Source: Proteobacteria bacterium UBA6921 (GTDB lineage: Bacteria > Pseudomonadota > Gammaproteobacteria > SG8-11). Taken from it: 22,200 nucleotides of DNA. The translations under genes and the position numbers were made by a program. Numbering within the stretch: position 1 is the stretch's first letter; every line of letters begins with the position of its first letter. The DNA lies in assembly GCA_002450895.1 (NCBI GenBank), contig DKAR01000135.1:1-22200 (forward strand), read 5' to 3'. The notes under the pieces are model-generated. The model did not search any database. It was not told the DNA's origin and saw only the letters and a list, made by a program, of their open reading frames with translations. Of this stretch, positions 7,839-15,467 are shown in pieces.

Positions 7839-7975
7839 CTTTTTGGACTCTATTGCGCTGGGCGGGCGCGCTGACAATTGTCCTGATCGTACTTGGGAGC
7901 TTGCTGATCGTTGATCGTAGCTCCAACAACAGTTTCGATCCAACAGCCCGCCATGCGCCCACGATAGTTCGATGA
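7835..7975 (+). CDS. Small single-TM protein (46 residues)
   Basis: A short frame begins at an ATG that overlaps the preceding stop (ATGA) and encodes 46 residues. It starts MTFWTLLRWAGALTIVLIVL, a clear single TM helix (about 8-26), then VDRSS and a polar tail rich in Asn, Pro and His. The 4-base overlap and the 19-base gap to the following gene, which carries its own ribosome-binding site, indicate a real operon member. The Arg before the helix and the acidic-polar tail after it do not settle orientation. It could be a small subunit linking the coiled-coil membrane protein to the periplasmic binding protein. No family was recognised. Confidence 0.6.
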   Translation: MTFWTLLRWAGALTIVLIVLGSLLIVDRSSNNSFDPTARHAPTIVR

Positions 7976-7994
7976 CGACCGCAAGGAGAACCCT

Positions 7995-8975
7995 GTGAAC
8001 AAAGTAACGCTGACGCAATCAATTAAACTAGGAATCGCTACGGGTGTTTTTCTGGCCACTGTGGCCTCGCCGGTGGTGGCACAAGAAACCCATACGGACT
8101 GTTCACTTCGAATCGGCAGCGGTCCTAACGGAAAAATTTACGAACTCATGGTGCAAGACATTCAACGGGTGTGTGGTGCTGAAGTGTCGGTCTGTTCCAT
8201 TCCTAGCGTTGGTGGGCTGCCTAATCTGATGATGCTCTCTGCCAGCCAGGCCGAGTTGGGCATAGTGCAATTGGACACGCTGACGCAAATGGCCATGGGC
8301 GGCGATGAAAACATAGCTGCGTTGCAGGCGGTCATGCCATTGCACACCAACTTGCTCCACATATTGAGCCTACGCACCGGCGCGAAAGTGGGCACGATCA
8401 GGATCGGCGATACCGATGTCCCGTGGACTGGTGAAGTAAAGGTGTTCAAGAAGTTCTCGGATCTCCGCGGCGCAAGAGTGGCCGTCGTTGGATCGACCCA
8501 ACTTCTAGGACAAACCCTCAATCATCAGACTGGATATGACATGGAGTTCTTGATTGCGGAGTCGGACGATCAAGCCATCAAGATGCTAAGGGACAACCAA
8601 GTACAGGCCGTTTTTACCGACGGCGGTTGGCCTCTGCCATCGATCAGCCGCCATTTGCCCGCCAGCGGACTAATGCTGGTGGAGTACGATCTACCAGTAA
8701 ACGCCCCCTTTGTCGCGGTGAAGCGCAACTACGAGAACCTGGATGCGTTCAATTTTAGTTTTCTCGGGATACCAAATCTTTTAATCACGCGGCCATTCCG
8801 AAGTACCGGTGAGCTAGGAAAGCGTGTCGCCACACTACAGCGCTGCCTGCTCTCACACATCGATGATTTACAGGAAGGCCGCTATCAAGCCGGGTGGAAG
8901 GAGATCAAGAATCCAATGGATACGTTGGGCGTTGTACGCTTCGGCAATAACTCTCAAAAAACGGTTTCACGATAG
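7995..8975 (+). CDS. Periplasmic TAXI-type solute-binding protein, orphan
   Basis: This 326-residue exported protein starts at GTG, with AAGGAG at 7983-7988 eight bases earlier. The signal peptide ends near VVA/QE (residues 29/30). The mature part begins LRIGSGPNGKIYELMVQDIQ and continues with GGLPNLMMLSASQAELGIVQLD. This matches the N-terminal lobe of TAXI/NMT1-type binding proteins, in which SGSxGGxYY and NxxLLxxGxADxAxxQ are the usual motifs. A second-lobe segment (LRGARVAVVGSTQLLGQTL; MLRDNQVQAVFTDGG) also fits. TAXI proteins normally deliver acidic solutes such as glutamate to a fused TRAP permease, but no permease gene lies nearby. As the last gene of the kinase operon it may be the ligand-sensing subunit. 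Several Cys residues (C36, C60, C67) could form disulfides. Confidence 0.8.
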   Translation: MNKVTLTQSIKLGIATGVFLATVASPVVAQETHTDCSLRIGSGPNGKIYELMVQDIQRVCGAEVSVCSIPSVGGLPNLMMLSASQAELGIVQLDTLTQMAMGGDENIAALQAVMPLHTNLLHILSLRTGAKVGTIRIGDTDVPWTGEVKVFKKFSDLRGARVAVVGSTQLLGQTLNHQTGYDMEFLIAESDDQAIKMLRDNQVQAVFTDGGWPLPSISRHLPASGLMLVEYDLPVNAPFVAVKRNYENLDAFNFSFLGIPNLLITRPFRSTGELGKRVATLQRCLLSHIDDLQEGRYQAGWKEIKNPMDTLGVVRFGNNSQKTVSR

Positions 8976-9120
8976 CGCCGAATCCGCCATTCGACCGTGC
9001 TGGCTCGAAAGAACGTTACTGTTCAAGCCCAGGTAGTTACACGCCTCGACGACGCTGTTGATTCGGATTCTACGGAACAATCTGCCTTCGCCGAGACACT
9101 GCACGAATGCCGCGCAAATG

Positions 9121-9493
9121 TTAAAGCGCGACCACAGGCGTCTCCGGAGCATCCACTGACGTGCTCAGCTCCGACCAACTCCGCACGGCGATGCCGCACG
9201 GGGCTTCGGCCTTGTCGGCTTCGCCCTGCTGATTGTGCAGCGCGTAGTGCAGTTTGTAGGCTTCGGGATTCGGAGCGATGTTCAGGCAACGGTCGAGATG
9301 AAATTGTGCTTGCCCCCACAACGAGCGCTTCATGCACAAACGCGCAATGGCCACGAGCAGGATCGGATCGTCACCGTGCGCATCGAGCCAGCGCTCCGCG
9401 TGACTGAGCTGCTTGACCGGATTCTTGCCCGCAATGCGGCCATAGAGATCCACCAGCGGCAGCGACCACTGCCGGTCGATCGCGGCACGCATG
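9121..9493 (-). pseudogene. hemY 3'-end fragment (duplicate of 14250-14621)
   Basis: The minus strand encodes about 123 residues matching the end of the hemY gene at 14250 without insertions or deletions (constant offset 5129). It runs from RAAIDRQWSLPLVDLYGRIA to the stop TTA at 9121-9123. It has no start, membrane anchor or N-terminal domain. Many base changes in the inner part are synonymous. The 3' end is more degraded, with LLYALHKQQ reading LHYALHNQQ and ALCG reading APCG. Similarity stops at about 9491, where the sequence joins directly to the antiporter fragment. The gap before it (8976-9120) holds nothing recognisable. It is very unlikely to be functional. Confidence 0.88.
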
Positions 9494-9494
9494 A

Positions 9495-9824
9495 AAAAAA
9501 CTTGCGGTCGCCTTCGCGGCCGCGATGATGTTCGTGTTCGCGCGATTCGTTGCAAAAGCCGGCGCCAATTACGTTGTGTCGCGCTACTGCGCGGTTTACG
9601 AAACCAAGCAGTCGGCCCTGCTCGGATTCACGATGCTGCCGATGGCGGGACTCGCGATCGGCATCGTCAACCAGATCGCCGAGATGTATCCAGAGTTTGG
9701 CGCCGAGTTCGGCACCATTGTGCTCGCCGCCGTCGAAATCCTGGAAACCCTTGGCCCGATTGCTACCGAATTCGCGCTGAAGCGCACCGGCGAAGTACCG
9801 ACGGACGCCAAAGTCGAACACTGA
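9495..9824 (+). pseudogene. Antiporter 3'-end fragment (duplicate of 3674-4003)
   Basis: The frame reads KKLAVAFAAAMMFVFARF and continues to EVPTDAKVEH, aligning without gaps to the last 110 residues of the second antiporter (constant offset 5821). By eye about 14 residues differ, and the last 160 bases are about 94% identical. There is no start codon at the truncation; a TGA lies at 9492-9494, just before the homology. The frame has no internal stop. An ATG at 9525 could in principle start a 99-residue two- or three-helix peptide, but no ribosome-binding site is evident. Similarity to the parent stops immediately after the stop codon. It is best read as a remnant. Confidence 0.88.
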
Positions 9825-9825
9825 C

Positions 9826-9858
9826 GGTTTGAAAGGCACGTGTCGCGCCATTCAAACC
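9826..9858 (+). terminator. Hairpin after the antiporter remnant
   Basis: A perfect 8-bp inverted repeat, GGTTTGAA (9826-9833) and TTCAAACC (9851-9858), encloses a 17-base loop and begins two bases after the remnant's stop. There is no T-run. It may be a relic terminator of the ancestral antiporter gene. The remaining bases up to 10058 show nothing recognisable; a promoter for mprF is expected there but no clear boxes are seen. Confidence 0.4.
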
Positions 9859-10058
9859 ACCCAGTCGCTTCTTTTCTCGGGAGTTGAAACCCAGCTGAAT
9901 TCGCCCTGAAAATTCGCTGCGGTTTTCTGACCACTCCACACTGCCGGCACTAAACTTTCGACCGCTCGGGCACGTCCAACACGGAGCCGGACAAGCGATC
10001 ATGCCTCCGGCGAAGAAAACAGACTAGAATCACTGGCCTCTCAAGCCCAGTTCACTGG

Positions 10059-12725
10059 ATGCGTAACACCGAACCGCCCGCCGGCACTGAACACGACCAT
10101 GTCACGGTCGCGACCCACCTTTCCGCTGCGCGGATGACCTGGTTTCGCCGCATCGTTCCTGCGGTATTCGTGGCCGCCGTTCTGTTTGCTGCATGGAACG
10201 AACTCTCCGGTATCAACTTGCACGCCACACGCGGCGCGCTGCAGGCCGCTCCGCTGACTGAACTTGCCGTGCTACAGGTGCTCGGACTCGCCGCCGTGCT
10301 TGCCATGTCTCTCTACGATTACCTGCTGGCGCGCGCGCTCGACCTGAAACTCGAATTGAAAAAGATCGTTCGCTACTCGTGGGTCGCCAATACCTTCAAC
10401 AATCTGATCGGATTGTCCGGGCTCGCCGGTTCCGGCATTCGTTTTCTGCTGCTTGCACATGAAGGCGTCGATACCCGACGCGGCATTGCTTACTCCGGCA
10501 TTCTGATGGTGTCGATCCCGGTCGGCTTGTCGATCCTGTCATGGCCGATCCTGCTCAGCGGCACGGAGGCCAGCGCTTCATTGCCCTTTCCCGAGTGGAT
10601 CAGCCGTGGCGCCTTGCTGATCTTCGCCGCGTACTATCCGGTGTACATCCTTTTGCTGTGTGCGCCGCGCCTGCGCCGCCGCTGGTTCGCCGACATTGCG
10701 CTCGGCATTCCGCAATTGATCGAGCTGTCTCTCGTTTCGTTACTGGACTGGGTATTGGCTGCGTCCGTCGCCTGGGTCGCAATGCAAACCGTTGGCGTTG
10801 ACGTCACACTGATCGAATTCATCACTGCATTTTCTCTGGCGGCGGCGCTCGGCATCTTCAGTCTCGTTCCCGGTGGGCTCGGCGTGTTTGATGGAACCTT
10901 GCTTTGGCTGCTGGCTTCGCGCCCCGACGTCACCGGGGATGCGATGCTCGCCGGACTGCTGCTGTATCGCGCGGTCTACTACGTCGTTCCGTGGCTGATC
11001 GGCGTCTACCTTGGCACCGAAGTGTTGATGGCGACATCCGCCGCGCAACGCTCACGACTGTTGCAGTTCTGGCGTGGCAGCGCCTTTGTCGCCCTGCTGC
11101 GCTTGCCGCTGGAAATGTTGTCGTCGCTTGGCGTGCGCGTTCTGAGTTACCTCACCGCCGCGGCCGGCGTTGTGCTGCTGATCTCCGCTGCGTTTCCCAC
11201 GATCACCGAGCGCCTGACGTTGCTCGACTCGGTCCTGCCACTAGCAGCGGTGGAGACTTCGCACCTGTTGTCGGTGGGTGTCGGCGTGTTGTTGATCGGC
11301 CTCGCGCGCGGCATCGGGGAGCAAGTCCATCGCGCTTACCTCATTACGATCGGCCTGCTGCTGACCGGCGCATTGCTAAGTCTGCTGAAGGGGCTCGACT
11401 TCGAGGAAGCCATCGTCCTGTCATTCATCGCGCTACTGCTGCGCCTCCAGAAGAAGCAGTTCTATCGCGACAGCTTTCCGGTCTTCAGTGCGCGCAATCT
11501 GTATTGGCTCGCCACGCTGATTATCGCTGTGCTCGGATACGCCACGCTGGGAAACTGGATTCACGGCGAACAGGCGCTGACCAATGATGCGCTGCTGAAC
11601 TTCACGCCCACCGGCGAGGCATCGCGCTTCCTGCGGTCGCTGTGGTTCTCGGCGTTTGTACTCCTCGTGTATTTGTCCTGGTCGATGTTCCGCAGCCCGG
11701 GTCCGCAGTTACTGGCGGCGACTACGGACGAACTGACGGAAGCACGCGCGCTGCTGCAACGCTATGGCAGTGGTCCGTTTGGGCATCTGCTGTTTCTTGG
11801 CGACAAACATCTTTTCTGGACGCGCGATCGGCAATCCGTCATCGCTTACGGCCGAATTCGTGATCGCCTCGTCGCGCTCGGCGACCCTTGCGGCGATCCG
11901 CAGCACATTGGCGCAGCCATCACGGAATTCCGGGAATTTGCTGACCGCCACAGCCTGGTGCCGGTGTTTTATGAAACATCCGCCGAGCACGTTCACCGTT
12001 ACCACGATGCCGGGTTTGCTCTGTTCAAACTGGGCGAAATGGCGTACGTGAACATCGCCGAGTTTTCGCTCGCCGGCAAGCGTGGGGAATCTCTGCGGCA
12101 CAGCGTGAATCGCGCGCGTCGCCTGGGTCTGACTCTGGAATGGCACGCGCCGCCCTTTGCACCGGACTTTTTCGCCACGCTGCGCGAGATCTCCGACGAA
12201 TGGAAGGCACAACATCAGACGGCGGAAAAAGCATTTTCGCTGGGAAACTACAACGAAGCCTATCTTTCGCTCGCACCGATCGCCGTCGTGAAGGTCGACC
12301 AGCGCATTGTCGCGTTCGCCAACCTGATGCCCGACCACGGTCCGGCGCGCGACGAATTGAGCATCGACCTGATGCGGCATCGAACGGATGCGCCGCCCGG
12401 CACGATGGATTTTCTGTTCGTCGAACTGATCGAGTACGGACGCGCGCAGGGCTATCACTATTTCAATCTTGGCGTCGCGCCACTTTCCGGCGTGGGCCAG
12501 ACGCGGTTCTCGCACACCGGCGAGCGACTGGCGCGGTTCGCCTATGACTTCGGAAATCGCCTGTACAACTACAAGGGCGTGCGCAGCTTCAAGGACAAGT
12601 TCCGTCCGGAGTGGCGCAGCTGCTATATGGCGTATCCCGCTTTTACACCGTTGCCCGCATTGCTGATCGACACGGCGGCACTGATCGCCGGCGGATACCG
12701 GCGCATCTTTTCCAAATCAAACTGA
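10059..12725 (+). CDS. mprF: Bifunctional lysylphosphatidylglycerol synthetase/flippase MprF
   Basis: This 888-residue protein has the full MprF architecture. A multi-spanning flippase half (about residues 28-545, with some 12-14 hydrophobic segments and family signatures such as NTFNNLIGLSGLAGSGIR and SLVPGGLGVFDG) is followed by a cytoplasmic GNAT-like DUF2156 domain (about 555-875). The synthase half includes GDPCGDP, LRHSVNRARRLGL, DFLFVELIEYGRAQG and FNLGVAPLSG. The enzyme moves lysine (sometimes alanine) from aminoacyl-tRNA to phosphatidylglycerol and flips the product, lowering surface negative charge and protecting against cationic peptides and acid. The acvB gene follows 26 bases later, the known lpiA-acvB arrangement. 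A start at residue 26 is possible because the ribosome-binding site at 10059 is weak. Confidence 0.92.
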   Translation: MRNTEPPAGTEHDHVTVATHLSAARMTWFRRIVPAVFVAAVLFAAWNELSGINLHATRGALQAAPLTELAVLQVLGLAAVLAMSLYDYLLARALDLKLELKKIVRYSWVANTFNNLIGLSGLAGSGIRFLLLAHEGVDTRRGIAYSGILMVSIPVGLSILSWPILLSGTEASASLPFPEWISRGALLIFAAYYPVYILLLCAPRLRRRWFADIALGIPQLIELSLVSLLDWVLAASVAWVAMQTVGVDVTLIEFITAFSLAAALGIFSLVPGGLGVFDGTLLWLLASRPDVTGDAMLAGLLLYRAVYYVVPWLIGVYLGTEVLMATSAAQRSRLLQFWRGSAFVALLRLPLEMLSSLGVRVLSYLTAAAGVVLLISAAFPTITERLTLLDSVLPLAAVETSHLLSVGVGVLLIGLARGIGEQVHRAYLITIGLLLTGALLSLLKGLDFEEAIVLSFIALLLRLQKKQFYRDSFPVFSARNLYWLATLIIAVLGYATLGNWIHGEQALTNDALLNFTPTGEASRFLRSLWFSAFVLLVYLSWSMFRSPGPQLLAATTDELTEARALLQRYGSGPFGHLLFLGDKHLFWTRDRQSVIAYGRIRDRLVALGDPCGDPQHIGAAITEFREFADRHSLVPVFYETSAEHVHRYHDAGFALFKLGEMAYVNIAEFSLAGKRGESLRHSVNRARRLGLTLEWHAPPFAPDFFATLREISDEWKAQHQTAEKAFSLGNYNEAYLSLAPIAVVKVDQRIVAFANLMPDHGPARDELSIDLMRHRTDAPPGTMDFLFVELIEYGRAQGYHYFNLGVAPLSGVGQTRFSHTGERLARFAYDFGNRLYNYKGVRSFKDKFRPEWRSCYMAYPAFTPLPALLIDTAALIAGGYRRIFSKSN

Positions 12726-12751
12726 CCCGGAACTCACCGAGGACTCATTTC

Positions 12752-14218
12752 ATGCACACTGTCTTGCGCCACACCCTGACTGCCGCACTTTGTGTCGCGT
12801 TGTTCACGTCGCTTTCGCCGCTGGCTCTTGCGAAGGAAAAGAAGTCCCACGCCGCAGCAAGCGCGCCGAAAAAACAATCCTCCGTGAATGACGGAGAAAC
12901 GCTGACATTCGGAACGCTGGGTACCGTGCATGTCTATCGCACGTCGCCGCAACCAAAGAACGTCGTAATCTTTCTTTCCGGCGACGGCGGCTGGAATCTC
13001 GGCGTGATTGATATGGCGCGCGCCCTGCTGGATTTCGACACGCTGGTCGTCGGCGTCGACGTTGCGCATTACCTCAAGCAACTGGAATCGGCGAAGAGCT
13101 CATGCAGCTATCCGCCCGGCGATCTCGAAGCACTCTCGCAGTACCTGCAAAAGAAATACGGCTACAAGGACTACGTCCAGCCGATTCTGGTTGGCTATTC
13201 GTCCGGAGCGACATTGGTGTATTCGACGCTGGTGCAGGCGCCGCCAAACACGTTTCGCGGCGGGCTCAGTCTCGGCTTTTGTCCAGACCTGATGATTCAC
13301 AAGATGATGTGCAAGGGTCACGGACTCGAATGGGAGCCGGGACCGAAGAACAAGGGCGTTGTCTTTCAGGCGTCGCAAAAGCTCGAAACGCCGTTCGTTG
13401 CGTTCCAGGGTGAGATCGACAAAGTCTGCGATCCGCCGTCGACCATCAGCTTCATTGCACAAACCAAGAACGCCAAAGTGGTGAAGCTTCCGAATGTCGG
13501 ACACGGCTACTCGGTACCCAGGAACTGGATGCCGCAGTTCAAGGACACGTTTCAGCAACTCGCCAGCGTAAAAACCGAAGCGCGCGGTCCGGCGCAGCTC
13601 GACAATCTGCCGCTGGTTGAAATGCCACTGGAAGAATCCGGTGACACCTTCGCGATCGTTCTATCCGGCGATGGCGGCTGGGCCAGCATCGACCGTGAGC
13701 TGGCCGGCGCGATCACCGCGAAAGGAATTCCCGTCGTGGGCTGGGACTCCTTGCACTATTACTGGACCCGTCGCGATCCCGAGCAGGCCAGCAAGGATCT
13801 GCATCGAATCATTGCGCACTACGCGCAGGCGTGGGGCAAGCGCAAGGTCATGTTGATTGGTTACTCGCGCGGCGCGGATGTACTGCCGTTTCTGGTGAAT
13901 CGTCTCGACGAACCCGACCGGCAACGCGTCACCGAGGTGGCCCTGCTCGGCCTGTCGAACTGGGTGGACTTCGAGTTCAAGGTGTCGGACTGGTTACCCG
14001 GCGCCGGCGAAGGCAGCCTGGATGTGATCGCCGAAGCCAACAACCTCAGCGGCGTGCGTACCTTGTGCGTCTTTGGCGCGGATGAAAAAGACACCGCCTG
14101 CCGTAATCTCGACCGCAAGCGAATCACGGTCGCGGAATTGCCCGGCGGTCACCACTTCGCAGGCAACTACGACGAACTCGCACGCGTGATCCTGGACCAC
14201 CACGACAAAACGCCCTAG
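12752..14218 (+). CDS. acvB: AcvB/VirJ-family lysyl-PG hydrolase, periplasmic
   Basis: From the ATG at 12752, preceded by GAGGA at 12739-12743, the product is 488 residues with a signal peptide ending near ALA (residue 27). Two alpha/beta-hydrolase VirJ-type repeats follow, each opening with LSGDGGW (about residues 75-81 and 304-310). The nucleophile elbows are GYSSGA (S150) and GYSRGAD (S372), and a HHF motif (H467-H468) lies near the end. Agrobacterium AcvB hydrolyses lysyl-phosphatidylglycerol made by LpiA/MprF, so the pair sets membrane charge. The second repeat should carry the catalytic site, as in AcvB; the first resembles the extra N-terminal domain. The frame also stays open upstream into mprF, but that extension has no signal peptide. 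The gene converges on hemY with only 31 bases between stops. Confidence 0.88.
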   Translation: MHTVLRHTLTAALCVALFTSLSPLALAKEKKSHAAASAPKKQSSVNDGETLTFGTLGTVHVYRTSPQPKNVVIFLSGDGGWNLGVIDMARALLDFDTLVVGVDVAHYLKQLESAKSSCSYPPGDLEALSQYLQKKYGYKDYVQPILVGYSSGATLVYSTLVQAPPNTFRGGLSLGFCPDLMIHKMMCKGHGLEWEPGPKNKGVVFQASQKLETPFVAFQGEIDKVCDPPSTISFIAQTKNAKVVKLPNVGHGYSVPRNWMPQFKDTFQQLASVKTEARGPAQLDNLPLVEMPLEESGDTFAIVLSGDGGWASIDRELAGAITAKGIPVVGWDSLHYYWTRRDPEQASKDLHRIIAHYAQAWGKRKVMLIGYSRGADVLPFLVNRLDEPDRQRVTEVALLGLSNWVDFEFKVSDWLPGAGEGSLDVIAEANNLSGVRTLCVFGADEKDTACRNLDRKRITVAELPGGHHFAGNYDELARVILDHHDKTP

Positions 14219-14249
14219 CGAATTTCAAGCGACAGGAAAGTTTGGCAAT

Positions 14250-15467
14250 TTACAGTGGAACAACCGGTGACTCGGCGGGATTGACCGGGACACTGTTCTC
14301 CGCCCAGTTGCGCACGGCAATGCCGCACAGCGCTTCGGCCTTGTCGGCTTCGCCTTGCTGCTTGTGCAGCGCGTAGAGCAGTTCATACGCTTCGGGATTC
14401 GGCGCAATGTTCAGGCAGCGGTCGAGATGAAATTGAGCTTGCCCCCACAATGAACGCTTCATGCACAGGCGTGCGATCGCAACCAGCAGGATCGGATCGT
14501 CACCGTGCGCGTCGAGCCAGCGCTCGGCGTGACTGAGTTGCTTGACCGGATCCTTGCCGGCAATGCGGCCGTAGAGATCGACCAGCGGCAGTGACCATTG
14601 CCGGTCGATTGCTGCGCGCAGCAACGGCTCCGCGAGATCTTCATGCCCGCGTTCGATCCACTTGCGCGCATAGACGCCCGCGACAAGTTCATGCGTATGC
14701 AGGCTGGACGGCACGGCCTTCCACGCGGCTTCGAGCGCGTCGTCGTCGGTCGCGGCCTGGATTATGTGCGCGTGATAACGCGACTCCAGGATATGGAGTT
14801 GCGATTTGTCGATCGCTCCGGCGGAACGCGCGGTTTGCATCAATTCGCCGACACGGTCCCATGCGTCGATGCGTTCGCAAACACCGATCAACATGCGCAG
14901 TGCTTCAGTATCGTCGGGCAGCCGGTTGACCAGCGGATCGAGAATATCGCGCGCATCTTTCCATTGGCCGGCGGCCACGCGCATGCGCGCCAACGAAAAG
15001 CGCAACGTATTGCTCGCGGATTCATTCGCACCGACCAGTGCCTGCGTGATGTGATCGTCGCGCTTGTCAAAATCGCCGCGTCCCTGGCACGCCAGTGAGG
15101 CCAGGATGCGGAACAACTCCGGCCGCCGCGCGCCGGAAAGATTCTTGAGGGCGGCCTTTTCCGCCTCGCGCCACTCGCCACGCGCCAGCAGTGAAATCGT
15201 CTGTTCCATCGACGCGCGAACTTTCAGCTCACGGCGGCGTTCGCGCCACACGCGCCAGCGCCGCGGCGCGCGAATGAGAAAAGAAATCCCGAAGTACAGT
15301 CCGAGCAGCAGCAGCGTTGCGATGATGACGGTGAAGATAAAAAGCGCCAGCGGCATTTCCACCGACCAGTCGCCGTAGACAAATACCGCCTGTCCAGGTT
15401 CGCGAAACAGGTAAAAGGCCCCAATGCCGAAGATCACGGCATAGATTAGCCAGCGCAACAGCTTCAT
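14250..15467 (-). CDS. hemY: HemY, haem-biosynthesis-associated TPR membrane protein
   Basis: This 405-residue protein begins with the HemY_N domain: two TM segments (about 4-20 and 40-65) around a short periplasmic loop (FVYGDWSVEMPL), then a long helical TPR-like cytoplasmic region. HemY of this type is an inner-membrane protein linked to late haem synthesis, distinct from the protoporphyrinogen oxidase also called HemY in Bacillus. Its ATG overlaps the hemX stop (ATGA), so the two form one operon. The last 122 codons plus stop (14250-14621) recur as the fragment at 9121. The C-terminal tail (NPAESPVVPL) is low-complexity. The hemC and hemD genes that usually precede hemX-hemY are not in the window. 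Confidence 0.9.
   Translation of the reverse strand: MKLLRWLIYAVIFGIGAFYLFREPGQAVFVYGDWSVEMPLALFIFTVIIATLLLLGLYFGISFLIRAPRRWRVWRERRRELKVRASMEQTISLLARGEWREAEKAALKNLSGARRPELFRILASLACQGRGDFDKRDDHITQALVGANESASNTLRFSLARMRVAAGQWKDARDILDPLVNRLPDDTEALRMLIGVCERIDAWDRVGELMQTARSAGAIDKSQLHILESRYHAHIIQAATDDDALEAAWKAVPSSLHTHELVAGVYARKWIERGHEDLAEPLLRAAIDRQWSLPLVDLYGRIAGKDPVKQLSHAERWLDAHGDDPILLVAIARLCMKRSLWGQAQFHLDRCLNIAPNPEAYELLYALHKQQGEADKAEALCGIAVRNWAENSVPVNPAESPVVPL

Noticed and set aside
8976..9120. Remnant of acvB/mprF copies left of the hemY fragment, as the duplication model might predict
   Set aside because: No convincing similarity to 14150-14249 or to either gene was seen; only short chance matches.
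9525..9824. Functional 99-residue membrane protein in the antiporter remnant
   Set aside because: It is a gapless copy of the last part of a 405-residue antiporter, without a ribosome-binding site and without the transport core.
11709..12515. Long open frame on the minus strand inside mprF
   Set aside because: It is a codon-bias shadow of the GC-rich mprF gene, which has clear family motifs on the plus strand.
12611..12751. Upstream start for acvB inside mprF
   Set aside because: It would place 47 residues before a clear signal peptide; ATG 12752 has GAGGA eight bases upstream and gives a proper exported protein.
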